Shown: piece by piece, positions 1-10,939 of the stretch | How positions within the stretch are numbered: the stretch's first letter is position 1 | How the letters are laid out: every line of letters begins with the position of its first letter | NCBI RefSeq assembly: GCF_022605165.1 | Contig: NC_063073.1 | Location: 1,550,001-1,614,000, forward strand | Origin: Purpureocillium takamizusanense | Taxonomy: Eukaryota; Ascomycota; Sordariomycetes; Hypocreales; Ophiocordycipitaceae | Length of the DNA stretch: 64,000 nucleotides | Direction of reading: 5' to 3' | The notes under the pieces: model-generated | Databases searched by the model: none | The model's input: the letters and a program-made list of their open reading frames with translations, nothing else | What the model was told of the DNA's origin: nothing | Made by a program: the position numbers and the translations under genes

Positions 1-1616
1 AGCTGCACGAGAAGGGTCTCCTCGAGGAGCGCACCACCACCCAGCCCTACTGCGAGAAGCACGATGGCTACCTCGCCGATCGCTTTGTCGAGGGTACCTG
101 CCCAAAGTGCGGCTACGACGATGCGAGAGGAGACCAGTGTGACAAGTGCGGTGGCCTGCTCGACCCCTTTGAGCTGATCAACCCGCGATGCAAGATTGAC
201 GGCGCTCAGCCGATCCCCCGGGATACGAAGCACATTTTCCTGCTGCTCAACAAGCTGCAGCCCGACATCGAGAAGTGGTTCCAGGAGGCACATAAGAAAT
301 ATGGCTGGCCGCAGAACGGTGTCAGCATTACGCAGTCGTGGCTGACAAAGGGCCTCGAGGGCCGGAGCATCACGCGCGACCTCAAGTGGGGTGTGCCCAT
401 TCCCCTGCCTGGATACGAGAAGAAGGTCATTTACGTGTGGTTCGACGCCTGCATCGGCTATCCTTCCATCACGGCCAACTACACGGACGAGTGGGAGCAG
501 TGGTGGAAGAACCCGGACGAGGTGACGCTATACCAGTTCATGGGCAAGGACAACGTGCCCTTCCACACCGTCATCTTCCCGGGGTCCGAGATTGGCACCG
601 AGTACAAGTGGACCATGCTCAACCATCTGTCGACGACCGAGTACCTCAACTACGAAAACGGCAAGTTCTCCAAATCGAGAGGCATTGGCGTGTTCGGCAA
701 CCAGGTCAAGGAAATCGGCCTCTCGCCTTCGGTGTGGAGATACTACCTGCTGTCGAACCGACCCGAGACGAGCGACACGCAGTTCGAGTGGCAGGCGTTT
801 GCGCAGGCCAACAACAGCGAGCTGCTGGCCAACTTTGGCAACTTTGTCAACCGCATTGTCAAGTTTGTCAACGCCAAGTGCGACGGCACGATTCCCGCGT
901 TCTCGGCGTCGTTTTCGGACGAGACGTTTGACTTTCCTGCCTGGATCTCGCGCGTCAACGATCTCCTGAAGGAATACGTCGACCTCATGGAAGGCGTCCA
1001 CATCCGCGCCGGCGTCAAGAAGCTCATGGAGATCAGCACCGAGGGCAACCTGCTGCTGCAGTATCGCCTAGACAACACAAACCTGGCCGAGCACCCGGAG
1101 CGAACGCATACCGTCATTGGCCTGGCGCTCAACCTGTGCCACCTTCTTGCCTCGCTGGCGTCCCCTTACATGCCGTCGACTTCCGAAGCCATTTGCAAGC
1201 AGCTCAATTCGACGCTTAGCCACATCCCCGACACCTGGGCTCCCGAAACGCTCAAGGGTGGCCACAAGATCGGCAAGGCGGCGTATCTCTTCACGAGGAT
1301 AGACGACAAGAAGGTTGCGGAGTGGAAGCTCGCGTTTGGAGGGTCTGCTGAGTCCCGGGCGGCCGAGGAGGCAGCCAAGAAGAAGAAGCAGGAGGAGAAG
1401 GAGAAGAAGAAGGCCAAGAAGGCGGCTAAGGCAGCAGAGGCGGCCAAGGCCACCCTGGGCGACAAGGCGGGCAATGTCGTGGAGAAGGTTGCCAACAGCG
1501 TCAGCCACAGCAGCAGTGTCGACGCTAAGGCGCAGGACGAGGCATCGGCGGCAGGCGGCATGGCGGCGCCGTCGGCCGAGGTGAGCAAAGACCTGCCCAT
1601 CAGGGGCAAGCAGTAG
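1..1616 (+). CDS. MES1: Methionyl-tRNA synthetase, cytosolic (3' part; 5' end outside window)
   Basis: The enzyme charges tRNA-Met with methionine in the cytosol. The open frame begins at base 3 and gives about 537 residues. Seen in order: the zinc-knuckle insertion of the catalytic domain (two C-x2-C pairs, CPKCG and CDKCG, bases about 100-155), the class-I motif VWFDACIGYP (about 435-465), the KMSKS equivalent FSKSRG (about 665-685), and an anticodon-binding helical domain starting near NFGNFVNRIVKFVN. The last 100 residues are a lysine/alanine-rich tail (runs of KKKKQEEKEKKK near 1375-1420), as in many eukaryotic MetRS that bind tRNA or partners nonspecifically. The HIGH motif and any N-terminal domain lie upstream of the window. 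No intron is needed in the visible part. The strong match to class-Ia MetRS leaves little room for another identity; the long basic tail argues for the cytosolic form. Confidence 0.96.
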   Translation, partial: LHEKGLLEERTTTQPYCEKHDGYLADRFVEGTCPKCGYDDARGDQCDKCGGLLDPFELINPRCKIDGAQPIPRDTKHIFLLLNKLQPDIEKWFQEAHKKYGWPQNGVSITQSWLTKGLEGRSITRDLKWGVPIPLPGYEKKVIYVWFDACIGYPSITANYTDEWEQWWKNPDEVTLYQFMGKDNVPFHTVIFPGSEIGTEYKWTMLNHLSTTEYLNYENGKFSKSRGIGVFGNQVKEIGLSPSVWRYYLLSNRPETSDTQFEWQAFAQANNSELLANFGNFVNRIVKFVNAKCDGTIPAFSASFSDETFDFPAWISRVNDLLKEYVDLMEGVHIRAGVKKLMEISTEGNLLLQYRLDNTNLAEHPERTHTVIGLALNLCHLLASLASPYMPSTSEAICKQLNSTLSHIPDTWAPETLKGGHKIGKAAYLFTRIDDKKVAEWKLAFGGSAESRAAEEAAKKKKQEEKEKKKAKKAAKAAEAAKATLGDKAGNVVEKVANSVSHSSSVDAKAQDEASAAGGMAAPSAEVSKDLPIRGKQ

Positions 1617-2506
1617 ACTCTAGAGGGGGATATGAGCTAGGGAGGTTGATGCCTGGAGCGCTTCTGAACGATTTTGAGCATAAGAGGACGGGCACGGCGT
1701 GTGGGGTGGTTAGATGATTGGGTCGGCGCAGATGGTCATGAGGCGATGCATGAATGAAAGCGCATGTCTGCATGAGCATGTATTGTAGCGACGCTACGAA
1801 GTAGACGGCGAGAATGGATGTGGAGAGGGCGTCCTGGAAATTCCTGAGTGTATTGGTATTGAAGGATACCAAACGCATGCGTAGCATAGGTGTTGAAGGC
1901 CCATGTGTACCTGTAGTACAGTGCATCAAACTCATATGCTGTGGATCAAATTGTGGTGTTGGTGACGGGATGTTCCATGTTGGTGGTGGTGCTGCATGGC
2001 GGTACAGGTCCATCATGACGGGCTGCATGGACTGCGCTGGACGGCGGCTCGGCCCACTAAACTCCGGCCGCCCACCACCGCTGGGATGGAGTGGAGGGGC
2101 AGCGCCTGACACGATTTTGGGGTGGACCAGACCTAACCTCTCGACTGTGGGAAAGCTGCCTGCCTGCCTGTCCATTGTCGCATTGCACTCTTTCCGTCTC
2201 GCAAACTCACCCTCTGATTCCTCCCCTCGACAGCGCACCCGTGCCGTTACGTCTCGTCCTTGTTTGACATTGGGGCGGCTGTCGTCGTGCGTAGGTATAC
2301 TGTAGCCTTGCCGTTGTCCCGGCGCACGACCGAACACCACGACCACCGCCCGTCCTCTTGCCTCCTCCGCGACGTCCGAGACGACGACGCCGACGACGAC
2401 GACGATCACTCCCACCACCGGGACGAAAAGCGAAAAAAACGAGTAGTGGTACCAACAACGACGACAGCAGCAGCAGCAGTAGCAGCAGCATTAGCAATCA
2501 CCCACC
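1617..2506. other. Spacer between MetRS and NAA10
   Basis: It holds the MetRS 3' UTR and the NAA10 promoter and leader. A TACGAAGTA motif lies at 1795-1803. The leader from about 2378 to 2495 is rich in GAC and CAG/CAA triplets. ORFs overlapping it on either strand have no recognisable content. Confidence 0.6.
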
Positions 2507-3445
2507 ATGGACATCCGGCTCCTCACCAGCGCGGACCTGCCGCTCATCCAGCACGCCAACCTCGAGAACCTGCCCGAGAACTACTTCCTCAAGTACTACC
2601 TGTACCACGCGCTGTCGTGGCCGCAGCTGAGCTTCGTGGCCGTCGACGCCAGCCGCCCGCGCGCCTCGCCCTACGAGTACCCCAAGATCGTCGGCTACGT
2701 GCTGGCCAAGATGGAGGAGGAGCCCGCCGACGGCGTGCCCCACGGGCACATCACCAGCCTCAGCGTCATGCGCACCCACCGCCGGCTGGGCATCGCCGAG
2801 AAGCTGATGCGCCAGAGCCGTGAGTAGTTTGCCCACTCTCCGTTTTGTCTTTTGTGCGTGCCTCGGGATCGCGAAGGAGGGAGCGGACCGTGGCCGGTGG
2901 GGAGACCAACAGGAGCAGGAGAAAGACCACACATATTAGATCATCGCTGACTGAACGTCATGGCCCCAGAGCTCGCCATGGTGGAAACTTTCCAGGCAAA
3001 GTACGTGTCCCTGCACGTGCGCGTCTCCAACGCCGCCGCGCGGCACCTCTACGAGGACACGCTGCGCTTCAAGAACGAGAAGACCGAGGCCAAGTACTAC
3101 GCCGACGGCGAGGACGCCTTTTGCATGCGCCTCGACCTCGACGACATTCGCGCGCAGGTCAACGAAGCCCTGGCCGCCGAGGGTGGTGGAAACGACGACG
3201 ACAAGAACAACAACAACGCGACGACGACAACGACAACGAACGGCAGCGGTGGCGGCGGCAGCGGCGGCTCTGAGGGAGTGGACGAGGGTGACGCCGTGGG
3301 CGAGGTCGGCCGCGACCCGGAGCAGAACAAAAAGGCCGCCGCTGCGGACGGCGGGCCCAAGGAAGAGGGCAGGAAGATCAAGGTTGCTGTCGGGCGGGGG
3401 CTCGGCGTCGGCGACCTGGTGGAAAAGGTCGAGAGTAAGCACTAG
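2507..3445 (+). CDS. ARD1: N-alpha-acetyltransferase catalytic subunit (NatA, Naa10/Ard1)
   Basis: Catalytic subunit of NatA, which acetylates protein N-termini on the ribosome together with Naa15. There are two exons, 2507-2819 and 2970-3445. The donor is GTGAGT and the acceptor CCCCAG; the junction restores the family sequence LMRQSQLAMVETF, and the total is 262 residues. The GNAT fold is clear: the N-terminal [11 protein letters not shown], the acetyl-CoA loop RRLGIA at residues 92-97 (R/Q-x-x-G-x-G/A), and the [10 protein letters not shown]...HLYEDTLRF segment. From about residue 175 a low-complexity tail follows (poly-Asn, poly-Thr, Gly/Ser), longer than in yeast Ard1, then a conserved-looking end. 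The next gene is convergent. The spurious ATG at 2962 lies inside the intron. Confidence 0.95.
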
Positions 3446-4044
3446 AGGGGGTGCAGCGTTTTCCTCCCGTCGTAGGTGCGGCCGCTCTCTGTGCTGTGCC
3501 CTTCCCCGTGGTATGATCTAGACGGGAGCGAGTAATAGTGTTGGAAGAGGGGGGTCGCTTCTGCTGTTGTCGGCAGCCGAACTGGTTGTGGGAGGGTTGC
3601 GTGAGGGTTGTACAGGGCGGGTTTGAGAGACTGGCTGGCGGTGCATTTGTCATGGGGAAAGACGAGGGAGGGTTTTAGAGAAAAAAAGGCATCTACCGTA
3701 CCATACACGGCATCAAGGGTCAAGCCACTCATCATTTATCGTGGTCAAGGCACAAGGAGTCGGGTTGCAATGGGAGATTTTTTCATGTCATTGTCCCACA
3801 TACATCGTCACGCTTTATCCAACGTTGCTGAAAACATAAGACGCACGCCGAAGTTTGCTCTTACATGCCTTTCCCACCCCCTAAGACGCCACATTGAAAC
3901 AGGAGCGAGACGATAGATACACAGGAACATTGGGCATTGATACATGTGAATAATAACCCCATGGTTCGAAAGGTAAAGTAGAATGATAGAGAGAGCGGCG
4001 GCTGGGGAGGCAGACAAGAGACAAAACCGTCATCCCTTTCTTTC
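3446..4044. other. Convergent 3' spacer
   Basis: Holds the 3' UTRs of NAA10 (+) and the large disordered-protein gene (-). No further gene or repeat was seen. Confidence 0.6.
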
Positions 4045-6498
4045 TCACTGCCCGTACTGCGCCGCCAGCTCCCTCGCGTACGCCTCGTCCGCCTGCAGGC
4101 GCACCATCTCCAGCTTCTCCGCGAGGGCCTCGAGCTCCTTCTCCACGGCGCGCTTCTCGGCGGCCCCGTCCTCGAGGCCCATGGCCGCCTTGGCCTTGCG
4201 ACGCATCTCCGCCTCGAGCTCGTCCGCCGTGCGGTACTGCGCCGCGGCGGCGGCGCTGGGGGGCGGCGGCGGCGTGGCCACGCCGGTCTCTTGCTGGCCG
4301 CGGGTTTGGCCCTGTCCCTCGGCCGTGGCTGCGTTGTCGTCGGGGTCTTCCTGCTTCTCGTCGTCGGGCCAGGCGCCCGGCGCGGACCGGGGGTTTGCTC
4401 CCCACGGAGCGCCGGGACCGCCCCATCCCCCCCGTAACCCGAACAGTCCACCGCGGCTAGAGCCTCTTCCGTTCCAGCCGCAGTGGTTACCACCGCCGCC
4501 GGGGCCGAAGAGCCCGCCCGGCCGGAACGCGGCGGCGCGAGAGCCGAACGGTCCCGATGGCCCGAACATGTTTGTAGACGGACCCGGGAAAGGCCCGTGA
4601 CCGCCCCGAGAGCCGCACCCACCGTGCCAGCCATGCGGTGCGGGAGGCGCCGGGGGTGCCGGAACGGCAGGGGCCGGAGGTGCGGGCGGCGCTGGGGGTG
4701 CAGCCATGACGGGCATGGCGGGCATAGCCGGCATAGAGGGCATAGCCGGCATCCCCGGAGGTGCAGGGGCCGAACGGCCTTTTCTGACGTCCCGGCGCGA
4801 CCGTCTCATGTCCCGCCTGTGCTGTCGCCGCTCCCTCTTCTCCGCCCTGCGCCGCTGCTTGCGCTCCCGCCTCGTGGCCTTGCGTACGGTCCTCTGATGC
4901 TTCTTGAGCTGCCTCCAGGCCTGCGTCAGCGCCTTGATCTGCGCGCGGAGGGCCTGCTTGTCCATGGTGGGGTCCACGGGCGCGGCCTTGGCCTCCTTGA
5001 GCTCGGCCTTGAGCTGCTTGACGTCGCCCTTGCTGCGCATCTGGTCGGGGTTCGCCGTCCAGTCTTGTAGGCGGGCGAGGTACAGGGGCATCTGCTGGTC
5101 CTTGACGTCGTCGTAGTCGGGGAGCGACCCGATGGACGACTCGGAGCTGGAAGAAGACGACGACGAGCTCGAAGAATGCGAATCGGCCGACTCGGAGCGA
5201 TGGTGGCGGCCCTTGAGGTCCGAGTGTCGACCCCTTTCGTCGTGATGTTCAGGAGGACCGTGTGGCCCGCCGTGAAGATTGTGGCTGGCCCAGCCCCAGC
5301 CCATCTCGTGGCCGCCGCGACGGTGGCGATCGCCGTAGCCGTGATAGTCGTGACGGCCGTGGTGGAGGTGATGGCTTCCGAACCCGTGCCGACTGGGCCC
5401 GGCAAAGGAGCCCGTGGCCGGTTGCGGCTGCGGTCCGACACCTCTGGTCCCCGACTGCCCGGCCCCATCGCCGGTGCCAGCGCCCATGCGGATGCCGTTT
5501 GAGTCCATGACGAGGCTGCCGATGCGCAGTCCGTTGGAGTCTGCGACAAACCTGTCTCCGAAGCTGACGCGATCGCCGTCAATGTTGAAACCTCCCCAGG
5601 TCCGGGCACGACCGCTCTGCTGCTGCTGCTGCTGGCGTTGCTGCTGAGCCTGTTCCCGTTGCTGACGGGCCTGTTCGACTTGCTGCTGGGCCCTCTCCCG
5701 TTGCTGCTGGGCTCTCTGCCACTGCTGCTCCGCCGAGCCCGCGTCGAACGCCGCGTCCCACGACCCGGGCATCGGCGCTGCTTCGTCGTCGTGATCGTCT
5801 AGCCTGGCGAGCTGAACGTTGATGCCACGGGGCCCAAAGAAGCCATCGTTCCACTGCTGGACCGTAGCTTCGGCGTCCTCTCTCCTGCGGCGGACCGCCT
5901 CGGGGCCCGCCTCGCGGACGTGGCCGAGCTGCGCCTCGGCGTGGGACGAGGTGGTGTCGCTGTGGCCCTCGGCCCTGAGCTTGCGGTCGATGACGGCCTC
6001 GTTGCCGCGGGTGGTGTGGTCCGGCAGCAGGAAGTTGACAAAGGTGGCCCAGTCCTGGGCGGTCACGTCACGGGCCGCCGCCCACTCGGGGCGATAGGGC
6101 ACATCGTCGGGCGTTGAGGAGCCGTTGACGCTCACGGTGTGGATGAACGTCTCTGCGGCGGCGGCGGCGGGGAGCGTCGGCGGCCGCGACTCAAAGTACA
6201 GGGCGGCGCCGGGCTGCTGCTGGTGCTGCTGGTGCTGCTGGGAAGGCTGCGGGTGCGGTTGTTGCGAGTTGTTGGAGGCGGTGCGCGGGGTGTCTGGCGG
6301 CGTGAGGACGGCTTCGCCCGTCGAGGCTGACGAGGAGATGCGCGATGCGCCGTCGTCGGTATTGGCGGCGACGGTCGGGGTGCGAGGCCCGCCGCCCGAG
6401 TTGGAGTATATGTCCGTCTCTGAGTACGGCGGCGGGGGAGCCTCCTCCACGTGCACGTGGAGGTTGCTATCGTTGGTGATGTTTCTATTGTTCATCAT
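4045..6498 (-). CDS. Large disordered fungal protein of unknown function
   Basis: Single-exon frame of 817 residues. The frame is open to 6585, but its first codon there is GTG; the first in-frame ATGs are a pair at 6498 and 6495, followed by a conserved-looking start (NNRNITNDSNL, then EEAPPPPYSETDIYS). A PPPY motif near residue 25 could bind WW-domain ubiquitin ligases. The one segment that looks folded is near residues 135-235 (QDWATFVNFLLPDHT through WNDGFFGPRGI). The rest is low complexity: Gln-rich helices with repeated QQxREQA, a His/Gly-rich stretch, a serine run before IGSLPDYDD, a strongly basic RRERKQRRRAEKRERR segment, MPAMP and APPAPP repeats, and a C-terminal Glu/Ala/Lys coiled coil. 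From memory, similar proteins are widespread in Sordariomycetes without assigned function. I do not assign one. Confidence 0.82.
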   Translation of the reverse strand: MMNNRNITNDSNLHVHVEEAPPPPYSETDIYSNSGGGPRTPTVAANTDDGASRISSSASTGEAVLTPPDTPRTASNNSQQPHPQPSQQHQQHQQQPGAALYFESRPPTLPAAAAAETFIHTVSVNGSSTPDDVPYRPEWAAARDVTAQDWATFVNFLLPDHTTRGNEAVIDRKLRAEGHSDTTSSHAEAQLGHVREAGPEAVRRRREDAEATVQQWNDGFFGPRGINVQLARLDDHDDEAAPMPGSWDAAFDAGSAEQQWQRAQQQRERAQQQVEQARQQREQAQQQRQQQQQQSGRARTWGGFNIDGDRVSFGDRFVADSNGLRIGSLVMDSNGIRMGAGTGDGAGQSGTRGVGPQPQPATGSFAGPSRHGFGSHHLHHGRHDYHGYGDRHRRGGHEMGWGWASHNLHGGPHGPPEHHDERGRHSDLKGRHHRSESADSHSSSSSSSSSSSESSIGSLPDYDDVKDQQMPLYLARLQDWTANPDQMRSKGDVKQLKAELKEAKAAPVDPTMDKQALRAQIKALTQAWRQLKKHQRTVRKATRRERKQRRRAEKRERRQHRRDMRRSRRDVRKGRSAPAPPGMPAMPSMPAMPAMPVMAAPPAPPAPPAPAVPAPPAPPAPHGWHGGCGSRGGHGPFPGPSTNMFGPSGPFGSRAAAFRPGGLFGPGGGGNHCGWNGRGSSRGGLFGLRGGWGGPGAPWGANPRSAPGAWPDDEKQEDPDDNAATAEGQGQTRGQQETGVATPPPPPSAAAAAQYRTADELEAEMRRKAKAAMGLEDGAAEKRAVEKELEALAEKLEMVRLQADEAYARELAAQYGQ

Positions 6499-7456
6499 CC
6501 ACGGACAGGGGGAGGAGAAAGGTATCACACGATGGATGTGTTGGGGGGAGAATGAAGCAGGTTGGGACGAAGTCGAGCCAGTCACTCAGCCAGGCTCAGA
6601 AAGATAGATGAGGGAGGTGACGATGAAAGGCGGGGGAGCGAGCTGTGCCGGACCCCGCGGTTGGGGGGTTGGAGTTGGGCGGCAGCAAAGGCAACAAACA
6701 GCTGACGACGGGACGGACGGGTACTAGATCCGATGTCCGCTATGAATGAACCGAGTTGTGTGAGCTGCTGCCTGTCGATCGTCAGACGGATGGCAACAGG
6801 GTGGTTTGCACGAAGGAAGTATTTTGCGCGGAGTACGAAGTACAATCGAAGAGACAGTGCACAAGAAGACGCTGCGGCGTTCTCTTTGTCGTGTTATCTA
6901 TCAGCTCATCACATCAACCAATTCCACCCACTCAGTTCACGCACCACCTACGCTGTTGTCCCATTCACCAAACAAACGCCCCTGCTAGTAAAAACCGGCG
7001 CCGGATGGACTCGTGGCCTCGCAGCCACAGTCGCGGCCAAGCAGCAACAGCGTGCATGCCTGGATGACTCTTCTTCGGTGCATCACCGTCGACCCCAGTC
7101 TAATCCACGTCTCCCCAAACGTCAGCACCCCACACCACCAACCCTGCCAAGTGGCCCGCCTGTCACGACACTCCTACAGGGCTGAACCCACTAAAAGCGC
7201 CCATCGCACGCCAGCCCGGGAGACTGGGCGCCTCCTCCAATCGAGCCCTGCAACCTGTGTGGGCGCTGACGCGGCCACTAATCCAGGATGCCACTTGCCA
7301 ACGCCCCGCGGGCATGCCGCTGCCGGTAACCGATGCGAGGATGCCTCTGCGGTGAAGTGCAGCCATGATCATGATGATGCAGCTCGCCTTGGCCCAGGCA
7401 TTGGTTAGTAGTCATCGCGGCGGCCTCCCTCTCCCTCTCCGTTCGACCTCTTGCCC
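6499..7456. other. Spacer upstream of the disordered-protein gene
   Basis: Promoter and leader of the minus-strand gene to the left and 3' UTR of Gcd7. TACGAAGTA lies at 6834-6842. No gene was supported. Confidence 0.55.
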
Positions 7457-8965
7457 TTACAGAGCCAGAGCCGGGGCCGTCCACAACTGGTAGCCTGCGT
7501 CTTCCTGCTTGTAGTGGTCTGCAATCAGGCTGGACAGGTGGTCTCGCGAATGGGTTCCCCTGCATCTTGTTAGCCTCGAGCTCTCCAGACGCCAAGAAGA
7601 CCCTGACAAAGTGGACGTACAGGTTTGTGATGTAAGTGTCGATAAACTCGGGCGGCACCAGCTCCATGACCGGCGTGCGGATCTCGGCATTGTTGACTAT
7701 GATGCCGTTCTCGTAGCTCACGTACGTCGAGGGATGATCCCACTCAATCAGCGAGTCCTCGTCGAATGGATTGTCTGGGCTGAGCTTGTATACGCCCGAC
7801 AGGACGATGACTGCGTTGCCCTGCTCCCGCGCTGCCCTCGCGATGGCTGCGGCACCGGCGTCCGTAACTACACCCCCATTGGCTACGACAGCCCGAGCGC
7901 CGAGTATCACCTTGTCAACGCGCGACATGTAAGCCATGAGCGCCGAGTTCCTGACGGTAATGACGGCGATGCCGGCCGACGCGAGCTTCTTACGGAAGAC
8001 TGCATACGGCGTCTCATCGCTGTCGCGTTTCCGCGGCGCCTCGATTGCGATCAGGACAGTAAATTTGCGCTTGATGGCGGCGCGCAGGATAAAGCGCTCG
8101 ACTGTGGGTGAGGGCTGGTGCACGAGAACGTGATCACCTGGGTGGATCTGCACCTCTGCCAACGCCGCGATCTGGTCGTCCACTTGGCTAATCTCGTCCT
8201 TGATCTCCTCGATGCCATCAATGACCTCGGAACGCAAAGAGTGCACTTGGCTGTACGGGACGGACCCGCCCTTGTTTGTTGGTGTCGACGTGCCCGAAGT
8301 TCGGAAGGGGGAGCCAGATCCCATCAGGGTGCCGTCGGAGGGAGGGGAGGCGGAGAGGAGGTGGAAGAGCGACTTGGGGACGTTGACGGAGCTGTACGAG
8401 GGCACAGGGCCTGGTCTTGACGGCGCTTGAGGGGCGGGGGCGCTGGGAATGGAGTCGACGCCAGAATCCTGCTTGTTTTGGTTCAAAGGCGGGTTGGCAA
8501 GTCCCGGAACGGCCGTGGTGGACGGAGACATGGGGGCCTCGCTCTGGGTCTCGCTCGACGGCTCGTTTCTATCCTCGGCGGCCTCGTCACGGATCAGGGC
8601 GAGCACTCTCCTGACAATGTTGGCCACGACAAGCTCGCGAGGCTGTGCCTTGGCGAGGCGGCTGCCGACGGCGCCCACGTTGTCGAGGAGACTGTCGACA
8701 TCATGCCACTTGGAGCGGGCGACGACCTGTAGGAGGATGTGGGCGGTCGCGACGGCGCAGGGCTCGGACCCCCGGATCTGTCTTCGCTTGAGGAGGCTGC
8801 GTATTTCAGGCGTTAGCGACGTGCGGGCGGCGAAGCGGGAGGACCATGGTGGGGGTTTGGAACGCACGATATCAGCTTCTCTACGGCCGCCTCCAATGGC
8901 TGCCCTTTGAGCGACTTGAGGTATTTCTCGAGGTCGGGCGCGTAGCCCGGTGTGGCCGAAGGCAT
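7457..8965 (-). CDS. GCD7: Translation initiation factor eIF2B subunit beta
   Basis: Regulatory-subcomplex subunit of eIF2B, the guanine-nucleotide exchange factor for eIF2 and target of general amino-acid control. There are three exons on the minus strand: 8868-8965, 7621-8796 and 7559-7457, giving 458 residues. Junction 1 (donor GTGCGT) gives EKLISLLKRRQIRG. Junction 2 (donor GTACGT, branch GCTAAC, acceptor CAG) gives ITNLGTHSRDHLSSLIADHY. Family signals include the N-terminal YLKSLKGQPLEAAVEKL, PCAVATAHILLQVVA, PRELVVANIVRRVL, and the Rossmann-like half with HPGDHVLVHQPS, RKRDSD, LGARAVVANGGVVTDAGA and PVMELVPPEFIDTYITNL. A Ser/Pro-rich insertion (about residues 120-195) interrupts the helical N-terminal domain. 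The alpha and delta subunits are related, but the N-terminus and the C-terminal IADHY end favour beta. Confidence 0.94.
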
Positions 8966-10939
8966 CGTGGGCAGTAGTGGCGGTCCCTGCGTCTGCGTGT
9001 ATATCTGTTCTCCGCGCCGACGTGGTGGTGAGAGTAGTGGTGGTGCAGCTACGGCGAGGGGTCGAGAAGGGGCAGAATTTTGTGCCGACAATGGCCTGCG
9101 CCGAGAGCGAGGAGGAGAAAGAAGTTGACGCTCGCGAGTTCGCAAATCCACAAAGCTTGGGTACAGAAGTAGTTATGCCAATGATGAATATTGACTCGGT
9201 GCAGGCGTGGTGTCGGCGCTCGCAAGGTAAACGTGTCTGCCGCAGGTAGGCTGGACGAAGGTTCGAGTGGTGGTGAGGTGACTCAAAAGGTGCCTTTTTG
9301 CGACGCCGCTGCCGCTGCCGCTGCTGCAGGGAGTCGCCGCGCTGTCCTGCCCAAGATGGGGCCAGGCCCGAGCCACCGGGCTACGTACCTGCCTCGCGGG
9401 CTCAGGTACAAAAGGTACAAAGCATGACATGTATGGACTTTTCTTAGGGTGGCTCGCTCACTGTACGGATAGGAACCACGGGTGTTCTTTGGCGTGGCGC
9501 TGGGCCACCACATGCAAGACATTGTTGCTTTCCGCACGTTGGTACTACTATCATCTATGAGATTTGACGTTGGCGCGAGAATACGGAGGCAATCTCGGCA
9601 GGGCGAGGCCCGCGGACGTACCTGGCTGGCTAGTTGAGGCCATGGACGACCTCATGTTGCCGTCTTCGAGAACGCAGCCCTGCTGGAAGCCCACCTCAGG
9701 CTTTGCATCCACTGATAGCCGTCACTGCCGTACCTAGGTAATGCCCTGCAGTGGACGGGAGTCCATGTCCAGGGCGCTTCCATCCAAACCGAGGCCCCAT
9801 CCCGCCTCATTGTCGGCCCATGATGATTCGATGCACCGCCGCAGTGCTTCATGCAGGCACCGTCGCCGACATGGACGGCACGGCACGCGTTAAGCTTCCA
9901 GCGATCTGGACGGCTATCAGAGACAGTGGCGTGGCGATCCAAATCTGAGCGCTCAATGTGTGTCTTTTATTTTTCTCTCTTGCCATTAGTGATTGCTGGG
10001 GTGGATTCGCCTGCGAGCGCCGAGGCTGCAGGACGCCTGTATTACCTAGTACTGTAGGTACAGTCAGGTTGCACCGCCCCGGGCACGCTGCACAGATGCT
10101 CGGCATGGATCTCTCCCGCACTGTCCGGCAGGGCTCCCGCCATGGTAGAGCTCGGAGCCTCGCTAGCAGCAGCGGGGGCAGGAGGTGAATACCTGCCTGG
10201 TACCGTACGTCACGACAGTACACCCCACTGTATCCAAAGGTGCAATAAGTGTTGCCCCAGTGCTGTCGGCCCCAGGACATCCATGGCATCCATGGCATCG
10301 ACTGCATGACTGCTTGCTATGAGGCATGCACGGCACAGTAAGATGGAGCGCGGTGCCCGCAAGTGCCATTGGCGCCGGCCATCCACCCACCCACGCCATC
10401 CAAGCACCGGCCCGCTGGCACATTCGTAGCGTACCGTACTTACCTAGGTAGCCTCCACTGTGAGCATGGACGCCCCGGGTCCGTCTCCGTTCGCCAAAAG
10501 CCCCGACGTGGCTCACCACCCGCAGGCGCAGTCCCCCCCGTCCCTGGCTGGCTTTCCCCATCCTCTCCCGCCTCAACCATTTTCTCCCGACACCGAGCCG
10601 CCGCATCGAGCGCATTGCGACGTCGACAGAGCCCTCGCCCGCCGAACCCTTCCTTCCGATTTTCCACGCTCGTTTGCCCGGCCTCTACGCCGCCATTGCC
10701 CGCGGCTGCCACGGCGCAAGCGCGGACGAGACGAGACCTGGCCGCGCCATCGGGGAGAAGCGGTTGACATCATCTGCCCTCCCGTAAGGCGGCCTGCATC
10801 CTCGGCTTACTGCCACGCCTTCGACTCCTCACCACCGCCGCCGCCGCCCTCGCCTGCCCTGCCGTCGACCCTAAAACCCCCCGACCTCTTGCCACCCGCC
10901 CGCGTCCCGGCCGCTCATGGAGCGCGGGCCCCGAACAAG
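8966..10939. other. Divergent spacer GCD7 / NEM1
   Basis: Shared upstream region of GCD7 (-) and NEM1 (+). It contains two perfect TACCTAGGTA palindromes (9731-9740, 10441-10450) and a TACTGTAGGTA at 10050-10060. The NEM1 frame is open from about 10466, so part of the right end could be N-terminal coding sequence if translation starts earlier. No independent gene was supported. Confidence 0.5.

Noticed and set aside
1600..2418. 272-codon minus-strand frame between MetRS and NAA10
   Set aside because: It runs antisense through the MetRS 3' end and the NAA10 leader. The translation shows poly-Val and random-looking sequence.
10466..10939. Upstream in-frame ATG extending NEM1 by 158 residues
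   Set aside because: The added part is Pro/Arg/His-rich without similarity to the family. The ATG at 10940 gives a typical Nem1 start and length. A leader role is more likely, though not proven.
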